Shown here: piece after piece, positions 1 through 7,705 of the stretch | Layout: the number at the start of each line of letters is the position of its first letter | Numbering within the stretch: position 1 is the first letter of the stretch | Origin: an uncultured Eubacteriales bacterium | GTDB taxonomy: Bacteria; Bacillota; Clostridia; Oscillospirales; Acutalibacteraceae | Reading direction: 5' to 3' | DNA length: 44,068 nt | Assembly: GCA_900316495.1 (NCBI GenBank) | Contig: ONDC01000033.1 | Location: 1 to 44,068, forward strand | The notes under the pieces: model-generated | The model's database searches: none | What the model was told of the DNA's origin: nothing | Seen by the model: only the letters and a program-made list of their open reading frames with translations | Program-made: the position numbers and the translations under genes

Positions 1-597
1 ATTGCTGTTTTAGCGATTTTTTTCTCACTTTCAGCCTGCGATATGCCAATGACAGTGGTAGGCAGCATTCCGGATCCGACTGAAACCGTAAAGGTGTTTT
101 TTGACAGTGTGTGTGACGGCGATTTTGCCGAAGCGGACAAGTACTTAAGCGGCATCTCTCTTTCCATGAAAAAACAAATTGACGGCGTGTTCGCGCAAAA
201 GCTGTATAATTACCTCCTCAAAAGCTATCGCTACGGCATAAACGGCGACGTCAGCTCCCATCTGACAGAAGCAAGCTGCAATGTCGATTTTACCTATCTC
301 GATCTCAACCGGCTTGCGGGTGATCTGAAAAATGAGTCGACCGCTCTTGGCAAAAAATATGTCAAGGAAAGCAATAAAGCCTATCTCGAAGAAAAAGACG
401 GAATGTACGGTCTCTCCGATGAAGGCGCGGAAAAGGTTGCCTCTGAAGCCCTTGATACGCTGATGACCCAATCTGAGAAATACTGTACAACCAAAGCTTT
501 TGAAATAACGATGAAATACAGCGGAGGCAAATGGCAGATTTACCTGCCGGACGATCTCTTTTATGCAATTTGCGGCGGCTTTGAAACGGCGGAGTAA
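1..597 (+). CDS. Lipoprotein with NTF2-like/DUF4878-like body, 5' end outside window
   Basis: The reading frame is open to the left edge. Its first residues (bases 1-39) form the end of a hydrophobic signal peptide closing on the lipobox LSAC, with Cys at bases 37-39, so the ATG at 43 is internal. The mature part is about 185 residues. It opens with a PTETVKVFFDSVCDGDF helix and ends in a short strand-rich stretch with KWQIYLPDD, a pattern common in small NTF2-like lipoproteins; this fold call is inference. It is probably anchored on the outer face of the membrane. It lies 47 nt upstream of a membrane-anchored phosphodiester-glycosidase-like gene on the same strand and is probably in its operon. 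No enzymatic residue was recognised. Lipoprotein status is well supported; function is unknown. Confidence 0.75.
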   Translation: MAVLAIFFSLSACDMPMTVVGSIPDPTETVKVFFDSVCDGDFAEADKYLSGISLSMKKQIDGVFAQKLYNYLLKSYRYGINGDVSSHLTEASCNVDFTYLDLNRLAGDLKNESTALGKKYVKESNKAYLEEKDGMYGLSDEGAEKVASEALDTLMTQSEKYCTTKAFEITMKYSGGKWQIYLPDDLFYAICGGFETAE

Positions 598-644
598 CAT
601 GCCGACGCAATCGCGTACTACTTGCCTATCCGGAGGAGAAACCC

Positions 645-1862
645 ATGTGTAAGATAAACAAAGAGAAAGATAAGGTATTATCAGACGAACAGATTGAAGA
701 ATTACTCAGTCAATTCGATTCTCATAAGAGCGACTCGGATTCCGCGGAGGGTTCCGCTCCTGAGCCGGCCTCCGATAACCAAGAGCCATCCGCGTCTGAT
801 GGGCAACAATCCGGATCTGTCAGTCAGGTGCAAGGCTCGTCAACGCCCGCGTTCAGAATTCTGGTGCTGGTGTTCCTGCTGATTCTTTCCGCGTGGCTGC
901 TTCCGTCCGCCAATGTAACCGGGTTAAGGTCTACCTCCGGCTCCGCCAAGGATCGCGATTCCTTTTACCATATGTCCTCACAACACCTGTTGAGCGATTC
1001 TTTGGCGGAAGTGCATGTCCTGCCTAGAAAGTATATTCTGGAGCTGAGTGAAGTACTCACGCCTGCGCCGGATGAATCCAAGTTTGATGAAATATATGAT
1101 GAGGAGAGAAAGAATTTTGACGGCGCTCCTGTCTTATATTACAGCGACCCCAGCATCACGGTAAAATGCTGGCGGGAAAAGACCGACGATAAAATCTACA
1201 ATTTCTCCGAGATCTGGATCTCAGACGCAAGTCAGCTGCGGCGCACACTGGTTGACAATGTTATCAGCAAAAAGCACCTCGATCATCCGCAGAATATTTT
1301 TGCCAAAACAAACGGCGTAGTCGGCATGTCGGCGGATTACTGCGCCTACCGCAGCTATGGCATTATCGTTCAGTACGGAAACGTTATCAGAGAATCGGAC
1401 GGCAATGTTCTGGATATTGCCGTTTATGACAAAGAGGGAAATTTCTATGCTTACAACGATAATATGAGCTTCTTTGAAACCGACGCCTTCAAAAATGGCG
1501 ACGTTATTCACACCTTTGCATTCGGTCCCGTGTTGGTGGATAATTATGAGGTCAGCAAGTCTCCGAAGCTGACCAACAGATACTACCCCGGAGAGCTGAA
1601 TGACCTGTATCCCAGAGCGGCCATATGTCAATTTGATTATGACACCCATTATCTCCTGTGTACGCTCGATTACAGGGGGACGACGGCAAAAGATTTTGCC
1701 GGGATGCTTCAGTCCAAGGGCGTGCGGTTTGCTTATAACCTTGACGGTGGTCAGACGGCGACCTTGATGTTCCATCAAAAAATATTCAATAAGGTTGCTT
1801 ACGGCGGAACCAGACCTGTCAGTGATATTCTGTATTTTGCCACTGCCATACCCAACAATTGA
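645..1862 (+). CDS. Membrane-anchored phosphodiester glycosidase-like (NAGPA domain) protein
   Basis: 405 residues; the start has a GGAGGAG site just upstream. The first 70 residues are Ser/Asp/Glu/Gln-rich and should be cytoplasmic. One membrane helix follows at about 72-92, then an extracellular domain. The C-terminal half carries family landmarks of NAGPA/DUF2233 proteins: NIFAKTNGVVGMSADYCAY in the middle, and near residue 365 NLDGGQTATLMF, followed by a GGTRPVSDILYFATA ending. Family members remove alpha-linked sugar-1-phosphodiester caps (the animal enzyme uncovers mannose-6-phosphate); the bacterial substrate is unknown, with cell-wall or teichoic-type glycopolymers a guess. A clear paralogue lies at 2916-4541, with an Lgt-like gene between. 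The DGGQ-T-A version replaces the DGGGSS of other members, but the paralogue also has DGGQ. Confidence 0.85.
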   Translation: MCKINKEKDKVLSDEQIEELLSQFDSHKSDSDSAEGSAPEPASDNQEPSASDGQQSGSVSQVQGSSTPAFRILVLVFLLILSAWLLPSANVTGLRSTSGSAKDRDSFYHMSSQHLLSDSLAEVHVLPRKYILELSEVLTPAPDESKFDEIYDEERKNFDGAPVLYYSDPSITVKCWREKTDDKIYNFSEIWISDASQLRRTLVDNVISKKHLDHPQNIFAKTNGVVGMSADYCAYRSYGIIVQYGNVIRESDGNVLDIAVYDKEGNFYAYNDNMSFFETDAFKNGDVIHTFAFGPVLVDNYEVSKSPKLTNRYYPGELNDLYPRAAICQFDYDTHYLLCTLDYRGTTAKDFAGMLQSKGVRFAYNLDGGQTATLMFHQKIFNKVAYGGTRPVSDILYFATAIPNN

Positions 1863-1896
1863 TGTTTATGAATAAAGGAAAGGGTGCGCTACGTTA

Positions 1897-2883
1897 ATGA
1901 ATAATATTGCTTTGCTGTTTGGCAGCGTCAGTGTGTACTGGCACGGTGTTTTCATGGCACTGGCTATCACACTTGCCGTCATAGTGGCTTTTGTCCTGAA
2001 CGCCGTTTTTACCAAGGGCAGCAAAAACGATCTGATCAACTGTATTCTTCTCTCCATGCCCATAGGCTTTATTGGCTCAAGATTGCTGTATTGGAGCTGC
2101 AATACCGAGGAATTTGAATCGATTGCCGATCACTTCAACTTCATCAGAGGCGGGTATTCGCTTTACGGCGCGATTCTGGGCGTCCTTCTTTCCGCTGTGA
2201 TCATCAGGAAACTTGATTCTCATTTTAATGCCGGCGCTGTTTGCGACTGCATGGCGGCTGGCGCTTCCCTTGGAATCGTGGTCGGAAGGCTTTCCGCCGT
2301 TTTTTCCGGGGACAACATCGGACTTGTCATCAAGACTGAATCCTATCATTTCTGGCCGCTGACCGTTTATTATCCTCAAAGAGACGAATGGCTCCTTGCT
2401 GTTTTTAACTTTGAAGCGCTGTTTTCCCTGATTATCTTTGTCGTGCTCCTGACGGTTTTTGCAAGAAACAGCAACGCAAAAACCGGGATGAAGGGCAGTT
2501 ACGGGGATATAGCTCTTCTCTTCCTGCTTATGCACGGATGTTCTCAGGGACTATTTGACAGTATGCACGTCGACGCGCTGCTGATGCCGGGCAACAGCTT
2601 TGTCAGATTGCAGCAGATACTCGGCGCCGTCAGCTTTACCGCTGTCACAGTCATTTTTGCCATTCGCTCCAAGAAGATAAACGGACTGGAGTGGTATCAG
2701 ATCTTTGCCCCCCTTGTCTCCCTGGCATCGGTTGGCATAACACTCTGGATGGAGCTTGACAGAATCTCATATAATAATTTTATCAGGAATTACAGCGTGA
2801 TAGCGCTCAGTATGTTGTGTGCCGCCATCAACGGCTTCTTAATTTACCGTACCACGCTTAAGGATGACGCTGTGGGCGATTGA
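1897..2883 (+). CDS. Divergent Lgt-like (prolipoprotein diacylglyceryl transferase family) membrane protein
   Basis: 328 residues, about seven or eight hydrophobic helices, start chosen at ATG 1897 behind AAAGGAAAGGG. The family signals are an early YWHG, RGGYSLYGAILG in place of the usual RGG-SFHGG loop, and GRLSAVFSGDNIG in the place of the Lgt signature GRxxNFxNxExxG. By my hand alignment to E. coli Lgt the signature Arg is kept, but Asn146 is Ala, Asn149 Ser, Glu151 Asp and the loop His103 is Tyr; the C-terminal Arg239/Glu243 pair is not visible. It may therefore have lost or changed the diacylglyceryl transfer activity. It sits between two NAGPA paralogues, and its TGA overlaps an ATG of the next frame (TGATG), so the three genes are probably made together. 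Lgt-type fold likely; Lgt activity doubtful. Confidence 0.7.
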   Translation: MNNIALLFGSVSVYWHGVFMALAITLAVIVAFVLNAVFTKGSKNDLINCILLSMPIGFIGSRLLYWSCNTEEFESIADHFNFIRGGYSLYGAILGVLLSAVIIRKLDSHFNAGAVCDCMAAGASLGIVVGRLSAVFSGDNIGLVIKTESYHFWPLTVYYPQRDEWLLAVFNFEALFSLIIFVVLLTVFARNSNAKTGMKGSYGDIALLFLLMHGCSQGLFDSMHVDALLMPGNSFVRLQQILGAVSFTAVTVIFAIRSKKINGLEWYQIFAPLVSLASVGITLWMELDRISYNNFIRNYSVIALSMLCAAINGFLIYRTTLKDDAVGD

Positions 2884-2915
2884 TGATTCAGATGGTAAGG
2901 AATGGGAACGATTCT

Positions 2916-4541
2916 ATGTATGAAAACAACCGAAATACGGACAGACTTTCTTCGGCTGCACAGGCTCATGCGTCCGGCAGATCCTTCAGACCCAGAGGTA
3001 GCAGGTCGGTTCCTCCACCGCAAGGAGGACAAGCCGGAGAACAGACGCAGCGCAGACAGACTCCTTCCGCCCGCACGGAGTATACGGAACAGGTGCAGGA
3101 AGGGAGGCGCACGGCCTATTCTGAGGATGACCGTACAAGGTCGTCTCAAAATGCGCGTGAGACAGGGAGCGAACGTCCTGTAGGCAACGGAAGATTTAAA
3201 TCTCACAACAGTTTTTCCCCCGACAGAAAAAATGAAGTTGACAATCTCCCGGTAAGAAGCTATAACTCGGATCATTCATCCGCCGATCACCGACCTTCCG
3301 ACAGACATCGTTCCGATGAGAGATCGCCGGAAAACCGGCTTCCCGACAGACGGCGCTCTGACGGAGTCAGAAGCGTCACCCAGAATCATCGCAACAACGG
3401 TGCTGATGATGATATGGAGAGAGCCGGCAACCACACAATCACAGAGGAAAGAAAAGCTGAATCCGGTCGTCTCATTAGCTCCATTCTGAGCGACAGGAAA
3501 TACTTCCCCATCAAGATTTCTTGTATACTTTTGTCGCTTATTCTCTTTATGTTTTTTTTGTCCTCGGGCAGTATTATGAACCTCGCCAAGGTTTCGCTTT
3601 CCTCCACTGACCGTGACAGCTTCTTTGAGGCGTCGGCAAACAATCTGTTGATCGACGCCATGAACGATATTCATCAGATTCAGAGAACCTACACGCTCGG
3701 AATGGGCGAATATCTCACCCCCAAGCCCGATCCGTCCAATTTTACCAAGATAGAGGACGAAGAAAGAAAGAATTACGACGGCTCCCTCGTTGATTATTAC
3801 AAGGACGAGACTATCGAGGTCAAATGCTGGAACGAAAAAACCAAGTACGGTATCATGTCCTACGCGGAGGTCTGGATCGCGCATCCGAGCCAGTTCAGAA
3901 GAGTGCTGGTGGACAACGTCATCAGCAAAAACCATCTCGACCATCCCCAGAACATCTTCGCCAAGACCAACGGCGTGCTGGGCATGTCGGGCGATTACTG
4001 CGCCTACCGTCCCTATGGCATCGAGATCCTCTATGGCAATCTGATCAGAGACAACGTCGGCAAACACCTGACTCCCAAAATGGATATTCTGATCTATGAT
4101 ACGGACGGCAACCTGTCGGTTTTTGAATCCAAAAAAGAATTCTTCGAGACCGACGTATACACGAGCGGCAGGATCATTCACACCCTTGCGTTCGGACCGA
4201 TGATCATCGACGACTATAAGGTTTCGGACAGAAAAGACAAGATGACTCAGTACCAGAACGGCAGACCGTGGGAAAAATGGCCGAGAGCGGCGATCTGTCA
4301 ATTCGGGTACGAAAAGCATTATCTGCTCTGCCGACTGGGAGAGCCGGGAGCCACTATGGAAAACTTCGCGAAAGAAATCCAGAAGAAGGGCGTGCGTTTC
4401 GGATATGCCCTTGACGGCGGACAGACCGGCGCCATCATGTTCAATAAAAAGCTCTTCAGCAAGCCCTACAACGGCAAAACCCGCGCCATCAGCGACATCA
4501 TCTATTTTGCCACCGCCGTTCCCGACGATACAAACGAATAA
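2916..4541 (+). CDS. Membrane-anchored phosphodiester glycosidase-like protein with long charged N-terminus
   Basis: About 541 residues from ATG 2916, which has AAGGAA 13 nt upstream. An ATG at 2883, overlapping the stop of the preceding gene, is also in frame and would fit translational coupling. Residues 1-198 are low-complexity and rich in Arg, Ser, Asp and His (runs such as SDHSSADHRPSDRHRSDERS), probably a disordered cytoplasmic arm. One helix follows at about 200-222, then the NAGPA-type extracellular domain. That domain shares long blocks with the 645-1862 protein: STDRDSFF, DEERKNYDG, VDNVISKNHLDHPQNIFAK, ALDGGQTGAIMF and a DIIYFATAVP ending. Tandem duplication followed by divergence of the cytoplasmic arms is the simplest reading. 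A terminator follows at once, ending the operon. Confidence 0.85.
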   Translation: MYENNRNTDRLSSAAQAHASGRSFRPRGSRSVPPPQGGQAGEQTQRRQTPSARTEYTEQVQEGRRTAYSEDDRTRSSQNARETGSERPVGNGRFKSHNSFSPDRKNEVDNLPVRSYNSDHSSADHRPSDRHRSDERSPENRLPDRRRSDGVRSVTQNHRNNGADDDMERAGNHTITEERKAESGRLISSILSDRKYFPIKISCILLSLILFMFFLSSGSIMNLAKVSLSSTDRDSFFEASANNLLIDAMNDIHQIQRTYTLGMGEYLTPKPDPSNFTKIEDEERKNYDGSLVDYYKDETIEVKCWNEKTKYGIMSYAEVWIAHPSQFRRVLVDNVISKNHLDHPQNIFAKTNGVLGMSGDYCAYRPYGIEILYGNLIRDNVGKHLTPKMDILIYDTDGNLSVFESKKEFFETDVYTSGRIIHTLAFGPMIIDDYKVSDRKDKMTQYQNGRPWEKWPRAAICQFGYEKHYLLCRLGEPGATMENFAKEIQKKGVRFGYALDGGQTGAIMFNKKLFSKPYNGKTRAISDIIYFATAVPDDTNE

Positions 4542-4548
4542 TTTCTCC

Positions 4549-4587
4549 GCAGCCGTCAATGAAAATCATTGGCGGCTGCTTTTTTTG
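4549..4587 (+). terminator. Rho-independent terminator of the NAGPA operon
   Basis: GCAGCCGTCAATG pairs with CATTGGCGGCTGC around a short AAAAT-rich loop, followed directly by a run of seven T. It begins 8 nt after the stop codon at 4541. Confidence 0.9.
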
Positions 4588-4673
4588 CTCTTCTGTACCG
4601 ACAAATTGACCATTAGTTTTTGCGGACTGTTGAAAATATCAGAAATCCGAAAAAAATATTAACAGTTTATCAA

Positions 4674-4703
4674 TTGAAAAAGCGGTATGTATTATTGTAT
4701 AAT
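4674..4703 (+). promoter_or_regulatory. pckG promoter
   Basis: TTGAAA at 4674-4679 and a perfect TATAAT at 4698-4703, 18-bp spacer. The predicted start is near 4710, at the edge of the palindrome at 4712-4727. Confidence 0.8.
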
Positions 4704-4711
4704 GGAACCAA

Positions 4712-4727
4712 GTACAATCAATTGTAC
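4712..4727 (+). promoter_or_regulatory. Palindromic operator candidate at the pckG start point
   Basis: GTACAAT-CA-ATTGTAC is a perfect 7+7 inverted repeat lying on the expected transcription start. A dimeric repressor bound here would block initiation. The protein is unknown. A related AGTAC/GTACT repeat lies at the same distance from the -10 box of the HTH gene at 19517. Confidence 0.55.
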
Positions 4728-4730
4728 CTC

Positions 4731-4772
4731 TTCGGGTATTATCTGACAGCAGTCAGCTTCCTATGACCCGAA
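4731..4772 (+). promoter_or_regulatory. Two-tier hairpin in the pckG leader
   Basis: Outer arms TTCGGGT (4731-4737) and ACCCGAA (4766-4772) enclose inner arms CTGAC (4743-4747) and GTCAG (4752-4756) with an AGCA loop. It ends a few bases before the AAAGGAG ribosome site, so it could stabilise the mRNA or affect translation. No T-run follows, so it is not a terminator. Confidence 0.5.
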
Positions 4773-4792
4773 TGTGAAAGGAGATATTTTTT

Positions 4793-6577
4793 ATGGCATT
4801 AACTCAGAATAAGTCAATGCTCGCATGGCTCGACGAAATGACCGCTCTTCTCAAGCCGGATCAGATCGTCTGGATCGACGGCTCAGAGGAACAGCTTGAA
4901 GGACTTCGCAAGGAAGCCTGCTCGACCGGCGAAATGATCAAGCTCAACGAGGAAAAGCTCCCCGGCTGCTACCTGCACCGCACCAAGCCCAACGACGTCG
5001 CCCGCGTTGAGGCGCGCACCTTCATCTGCGCCAACTCCAAGGAGGAGGCAGGTCCCACCAACAACTGGATGGCTCCCGCTGACGCCTACAAGATGCTCTA
5101 CGACATCGCCAGAGGCACCTATGCCGGCAGAACCATGTACATCATTCCCTACTCCATGGGTCCCATCGGCTCCAAGTTCTCCAAGGTCGGTCTCGAGGTC
5201 ACCGATTCCATCTACGTCGTTCTCAATATGGCGATTATGACCCGCTGCGGCAAGGCTGTGCTTGACGCCTTCGGCGATGAGAACACCGACTGGGTCAAGG
5301 GTCTGCACGCCAAGTGCGACGTGGACGAGGAAAAGAGATATATCTGCCAGTTCCCGCAGGACAACACCATCATCTCGGTCAACTCCGCCTACGGCGGCAA
5401 CGTCCTTCTTGGCAAGAAGTGCTTCGCGCTCCGCATTGCCTCCTATCAGGGCTGGAAGGAAGGCTGGATGGCCGAGCATATGCTCATTCTCGGTCTGGAG
5501 AATCCCGAGGGCGAGATCAAGTACGTCTGCGCGGCATTCCCCTCCGCCTGCGGCAAGACCAACCTCGCCATGATGATTCCGCCCGAGGTCTATAAGAAGA
5601 AGGGCTACAAGGTCTGGTGCGTTGGCGACGACATCAGCTGGCTGAGAATCGGTCCCGACGGCAGACTGTGGGCGATCAATCCCGAAAATGGCTTCTTCGG
5701 CGTCGCGCCCGGCACCAACGAGAAGTCCAATCCCAACGCCCTTGCCTCCACCAGAAAGGGCACCATCTTCACCAACGTCGCCCACAACCTTGACGACAAC
5801 ACCGTTTGGTGGGAGGGTCTTGACAAGAATCCGCCCGTCAACGCTGTCGAGTGGAAGGGCGAAAGAGTCAACGGCGTGGAATACACAGCCGCCGGCAACA
5901 AACTGGCTCACCCCAACTCCCGCTTCACCGCTCCCGCCAAGAACTGCCCCTGCGTTTCCGCTGAATTCGACTCCACCACAGGCGTTCCGATCAGCGCGAT
6001 TATCTTCGGCGGCCGCCGTGCCAAGACCGCTCCGCTGGTGTATCAGTCGAGAGACTGGAACCACGGCGTGTTTGTAGGCTCCACCATGGCTTCCGAAACC
6101 ACTGCCGCCGCAACCGGCGCAGTCGGCGTTGTCCGCCGCGACCCGATGGCCATGATTCCGTTCTGCGGCTACAATATGGCTGACTACTGGCAGCACTGGA
6201 TCGACATGGGCGAAAAGCTCGGCGACAAGGCTCCCAAGATCTTCCATGTCAACTGGTTCCGCACCGACGACGAGGGTCACTTCATCTGGCCGGGCTTCGG
6301 CGACAATCTCCGCGTCCTTGACTGGATGCTCAAGAGATGCGAGGGCAAGGTCGGCGCGAAGGAGACCGCTATCGGCTATGTTCCCGAGGTGGACGACATC
6401 AACCTTGAAGGCCTTGACTTCTCCAAGGAAGCGCTCGCCGGTATTCTCAACGTCGACAAGGATCTCTGGAGAGCCGAGGTTCCCGGCATAAAGGAATTCT
6501 ACGCGAAGTTCGGCGACAAGCTCCCCGCCAAGCTCCAGGAGCAGCTTGACACCCTTGAGGCAAAGCTTGCTGAGTAA
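4793..6577 (+). CDS. pckG: Phosphoenolpyruvate carboxykinase (GTP)
   Basis: 594 residues, the usual length of GTP-dependent PEPCK (EC 4.1.1.32), which interconverts oxaloacetate + GTP with PEP + CO2 + GDP. Recognisable parts are the kinase-1 P-loop region FPSACGKTNLAMM near residue 248, GDDISWLRIGPDGRL (metal and substrate loop), ENGFFGVAPGTN, and the lid and nucleotide region with FGGRRAKTAPLVYQSRDW. In fermentative Clostridia the enzyme often runs toward CO2 fixation on PEP, feeding succinate or propionate pathways; direction here is inference. The start has an AAAGGAG site. Codon choice is strongly biased (GGC, AAG, CTC, GAC), suggesting high expression. It is monocistronic, with its own promoter, palindrome, leader hairpin and terminator. 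Confidence 0.97.
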   Translation: MALTQNKSMLAWLDEMTALLKPDQIVWIDGSEEQLEGLRKEACSTGEMIKLNEEKLPGCYLHRTKPNDVARVEARTFICANSKEEAGPTNNWMAPADAYKMLYDIARGTYAGRTMYIIPYSMGPIGSKFSKVGLEVTDSIYVVLNMAIMTRCGKAVLDAFGDENTDWVKGLHAKCDVDEEKRYICQFPQDNTIISVNSAYGGNVLLGKKCFALRIASYQGWKEGWMAEHMLILGLENPEGEIKYVCAAFPSACGKTNLAMMIPPEVYKKKGYKVWCVGDDISWLRIGPDGRLWAINPENGFFGVAPGTNEKSNPNALASTRKGTIFTNVAHNLDDNTVWWEGLDKNPPVNAVEWKGERVNGVEYTAAGNKLAHPNSRFTAPAKNCPCVSAEFDSTTGVPISAIIFGGRRAKTAPLVYQSRDWNHGVFVGSTMASETTAAATGAVGVVRRDPMAMIPFCGYNMADYWQHWIDMGEKLGDKAPKIFHVNWFRTDDEGHFIWPGFGDNLRVLDWMLKRCEGKVGAKETAIGYVPEVDDINLEGLDFSKEALAGILNVDKDLWRAEVPGIKEFYAKFGDKLPAKLQEQLDTLEAKLAE

Positions 6578-6619
6578 GCGCCTTTAACGCGGCTCATGCC
6601 GCAAACCGCTGATAAAACG

Positions 6620-6675
6620 CACCTCTTCCCCACGCGGCTGTCTGAATGAACGGCGGCGGAGGAAGAGGTGTTTTT
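6620..6675 (+). terminator. Terminator after pckG
   Basis: CACCTCTTCC (6620-6629) pairs with GGAAGAGGTG (6661-6670), followed by TTTTT; the loop is long (about 31 nt). It may also serve the convergent small gene that ends at 6718. Confidence 0.7.
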
Positions 6676-6717
6676 CATCAATACGCGGAACCGGTTTTCC
6701 GCGTTTCCTGTGGGAGG

Positions 6718-6962
6718 CTATCTGGCGTTTTTCCTTTTGGATTTATCCTTGGGAGGATCGCCGATTACCGTCGGCTCCGAGGGAACGTCGCCGATGTCGC
6801 GGTAGGACGCCGCGACGCCGCATCGTCGCAGCCGCCGGGCGGTGTGGGAATCATGCCGGTATATTCGGTGTCGGACGCCACGTTCATCGCGTCCATGCTT
6901 TCGAACTGACCGTACTCATCGGTCTGTGGAATGTTGCTGTTGTGCTTGTTTTTTTTGCTCAT
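6718..6962 (-). pseudogene. Small acidic/basic hypothetical protein, frameshifted
   Basis: ATG at 6962 follows a good GAAAGGGG site. The frame reads MSKKNKHNSNIPQTDEYG...TEYTGMIPTPPGG, then degenerates into Arg/Thr-rich residues and stops after 65 codons. The -1 frame carries on sensibly with ASYRDIGDVPSEPTVIGD and a KDKSKRKNAR tail, ending at 6718. The two halves join if one base is missing in the GC-rich GCGGCGTCGCGGCGTC stretch near 6808-6825. The repaired protein would be about 81 residues. It lies 59 nt downstream of rnhA on the same strand. Whether this is a real mutation or a base-calling deletion cannot be told from the window. I do not recognise its function. Confidence 0.6.
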
Positions 6963-7021
6963 GATGAAAAACCCCTTTCTACGCTATTAGTATGGCACGG
7001 AAAGGGGGTATTTATTCGGAT

Positions 7022-7468
7022 TTATTTTTTGAATTTCTGCCACTCCGCGACGGCGAGCCTGTCGCAGATTTCGTTGTATTTGTGACCCGCGTGACCCTTG
7101 ATCCACACGAAGGTCACATCGTGCATTTTAAGCAGCGGCAGCAGCCTTTCCCAGAGGTCGGGGTTGAGCGCCGGCTTGCCGTCGCCCTTCTTCCAGCCGC
7201 GCTTCTGCCAGCCGTAGACCCAGCCCTTTGTCACGCTGTCCACAACGTATCTGGAATCGGTGGTAAGCGTCACCTCGCAGGGGCGTTTGAGCAGCGAAAG
7301 CGCCTCGATCACAGCGGTCAGCTCCATGCGATTGTTGGTCGTATCAGGCTCCCCGCCCGAAAGCTGCTTCTCATGCTCGCCGTAAATCAGCACCGCGCCC
7401 CAGCCGCCGGGACCGGGATTGCCCGAACACGCGCCGTCCGTGTAAATGGCCACCTTTGATTTTTCCAT
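7022..7468 (-). CDS. rnhA: Ribonuclease HI
   Basis: 148 residues from the ATG at 7468 ([13 protein letters not shown]). This start is preferred to the one at 7501 because a promoter -10 box at 7504-7509 would leave the outer ATG almost at the RNA start, whereas 7468 has GGGAG about 11 nt upstream. It degrades the RNA strand of RNA-DNA hybrids. The four acidic catalytic positions are visible: [37 protein letters not shown] and CDRLA; the basic handle region [18 protein letters not shown] is present. Length is normal for bacterial RNase HI. It is followed by the small frameshifted gene. Confidence 0.96.
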   Translation of the reverse strand: MEKSKVAIYTDGACSGNPGPGGWGAVLIYGEHEKQLSGGEPDTTNNRMELTAVIEALSLLKRPCEVTLTTDSRYVVDSVTKGWVYGWQKRGWKKGDGKPALNPDLWERLLPLLKMHDVTFVWIKGHAGHKYNEICDRLAVAEWQKFKK

Positions 7469-7503
7469 GTCATTCATTCTCCCGTCATGATGTTTGTTCA
7501 TTC

Positions 7504-7532
7504 ATTATAGCAGCATTGTTAAAAAGACGCAA
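7504..7532 (-). promoter_or_regulatory. rnhA promoter
   Basis: On the minus strand TTGCGT (7532-7527), 17-bp spacer, TATAAT (7509-7504). Predicted RNA start is near 7497, which decides the rnhA start codon. Confidence 0.75.
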
Positions 7533-7596
7533 CAGATACAATGAAAAAAAACAAAAAAATCTGACACAAAATCACCGGCAATGACGGGCAAAATAC

Positions 7597-7625
7597 TTGC
7601 AAATATTTTGTAATTATGCTAAAAT
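7597..7625 (+). promoter_or_regulatory. nadABC promoter
   Basis: TTGCAA (7597-7602), 17-bp spacer, TAAAAT (7620-7625); predicted RNA start near 7632, just upstream of the tandem palindromes. Confidence 0.75.
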
Positions 7626-7640
7626 GAAAATAATTGTAAA

Positions 7641-7668
7641 CTGTCTGACAGCCCCCCCTGTCTGACAG
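7641..7668 (+). promoter_or_regulatory. Tandem palindromic operator upstream of nadA
   Basis: Two identical 11-bp palindromes CTGTCTGACAG (7641-7651 and 7658-7668) are separated by six C, with centres 17 bp apart, directly downstream of the predicted start. The position suits repression of NAD synthesis by a NiaR-type niacin-responsive repressor, or by the HTH/S24-like protein encoded at the end of the same operon. Which one is not settled by the sequence. Confidence 0.65.
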
Positions 7669-7705
7669 ACCCTTCAATTTCCCACCGAAAGGATTTGATT
7701 TATTG

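Noticed and set aside
43-597. ATG at 43 as start of the first gene
   Set aside because: The frame is open upstream and encodes a signal peptide and lipobox LSAC directly before it.
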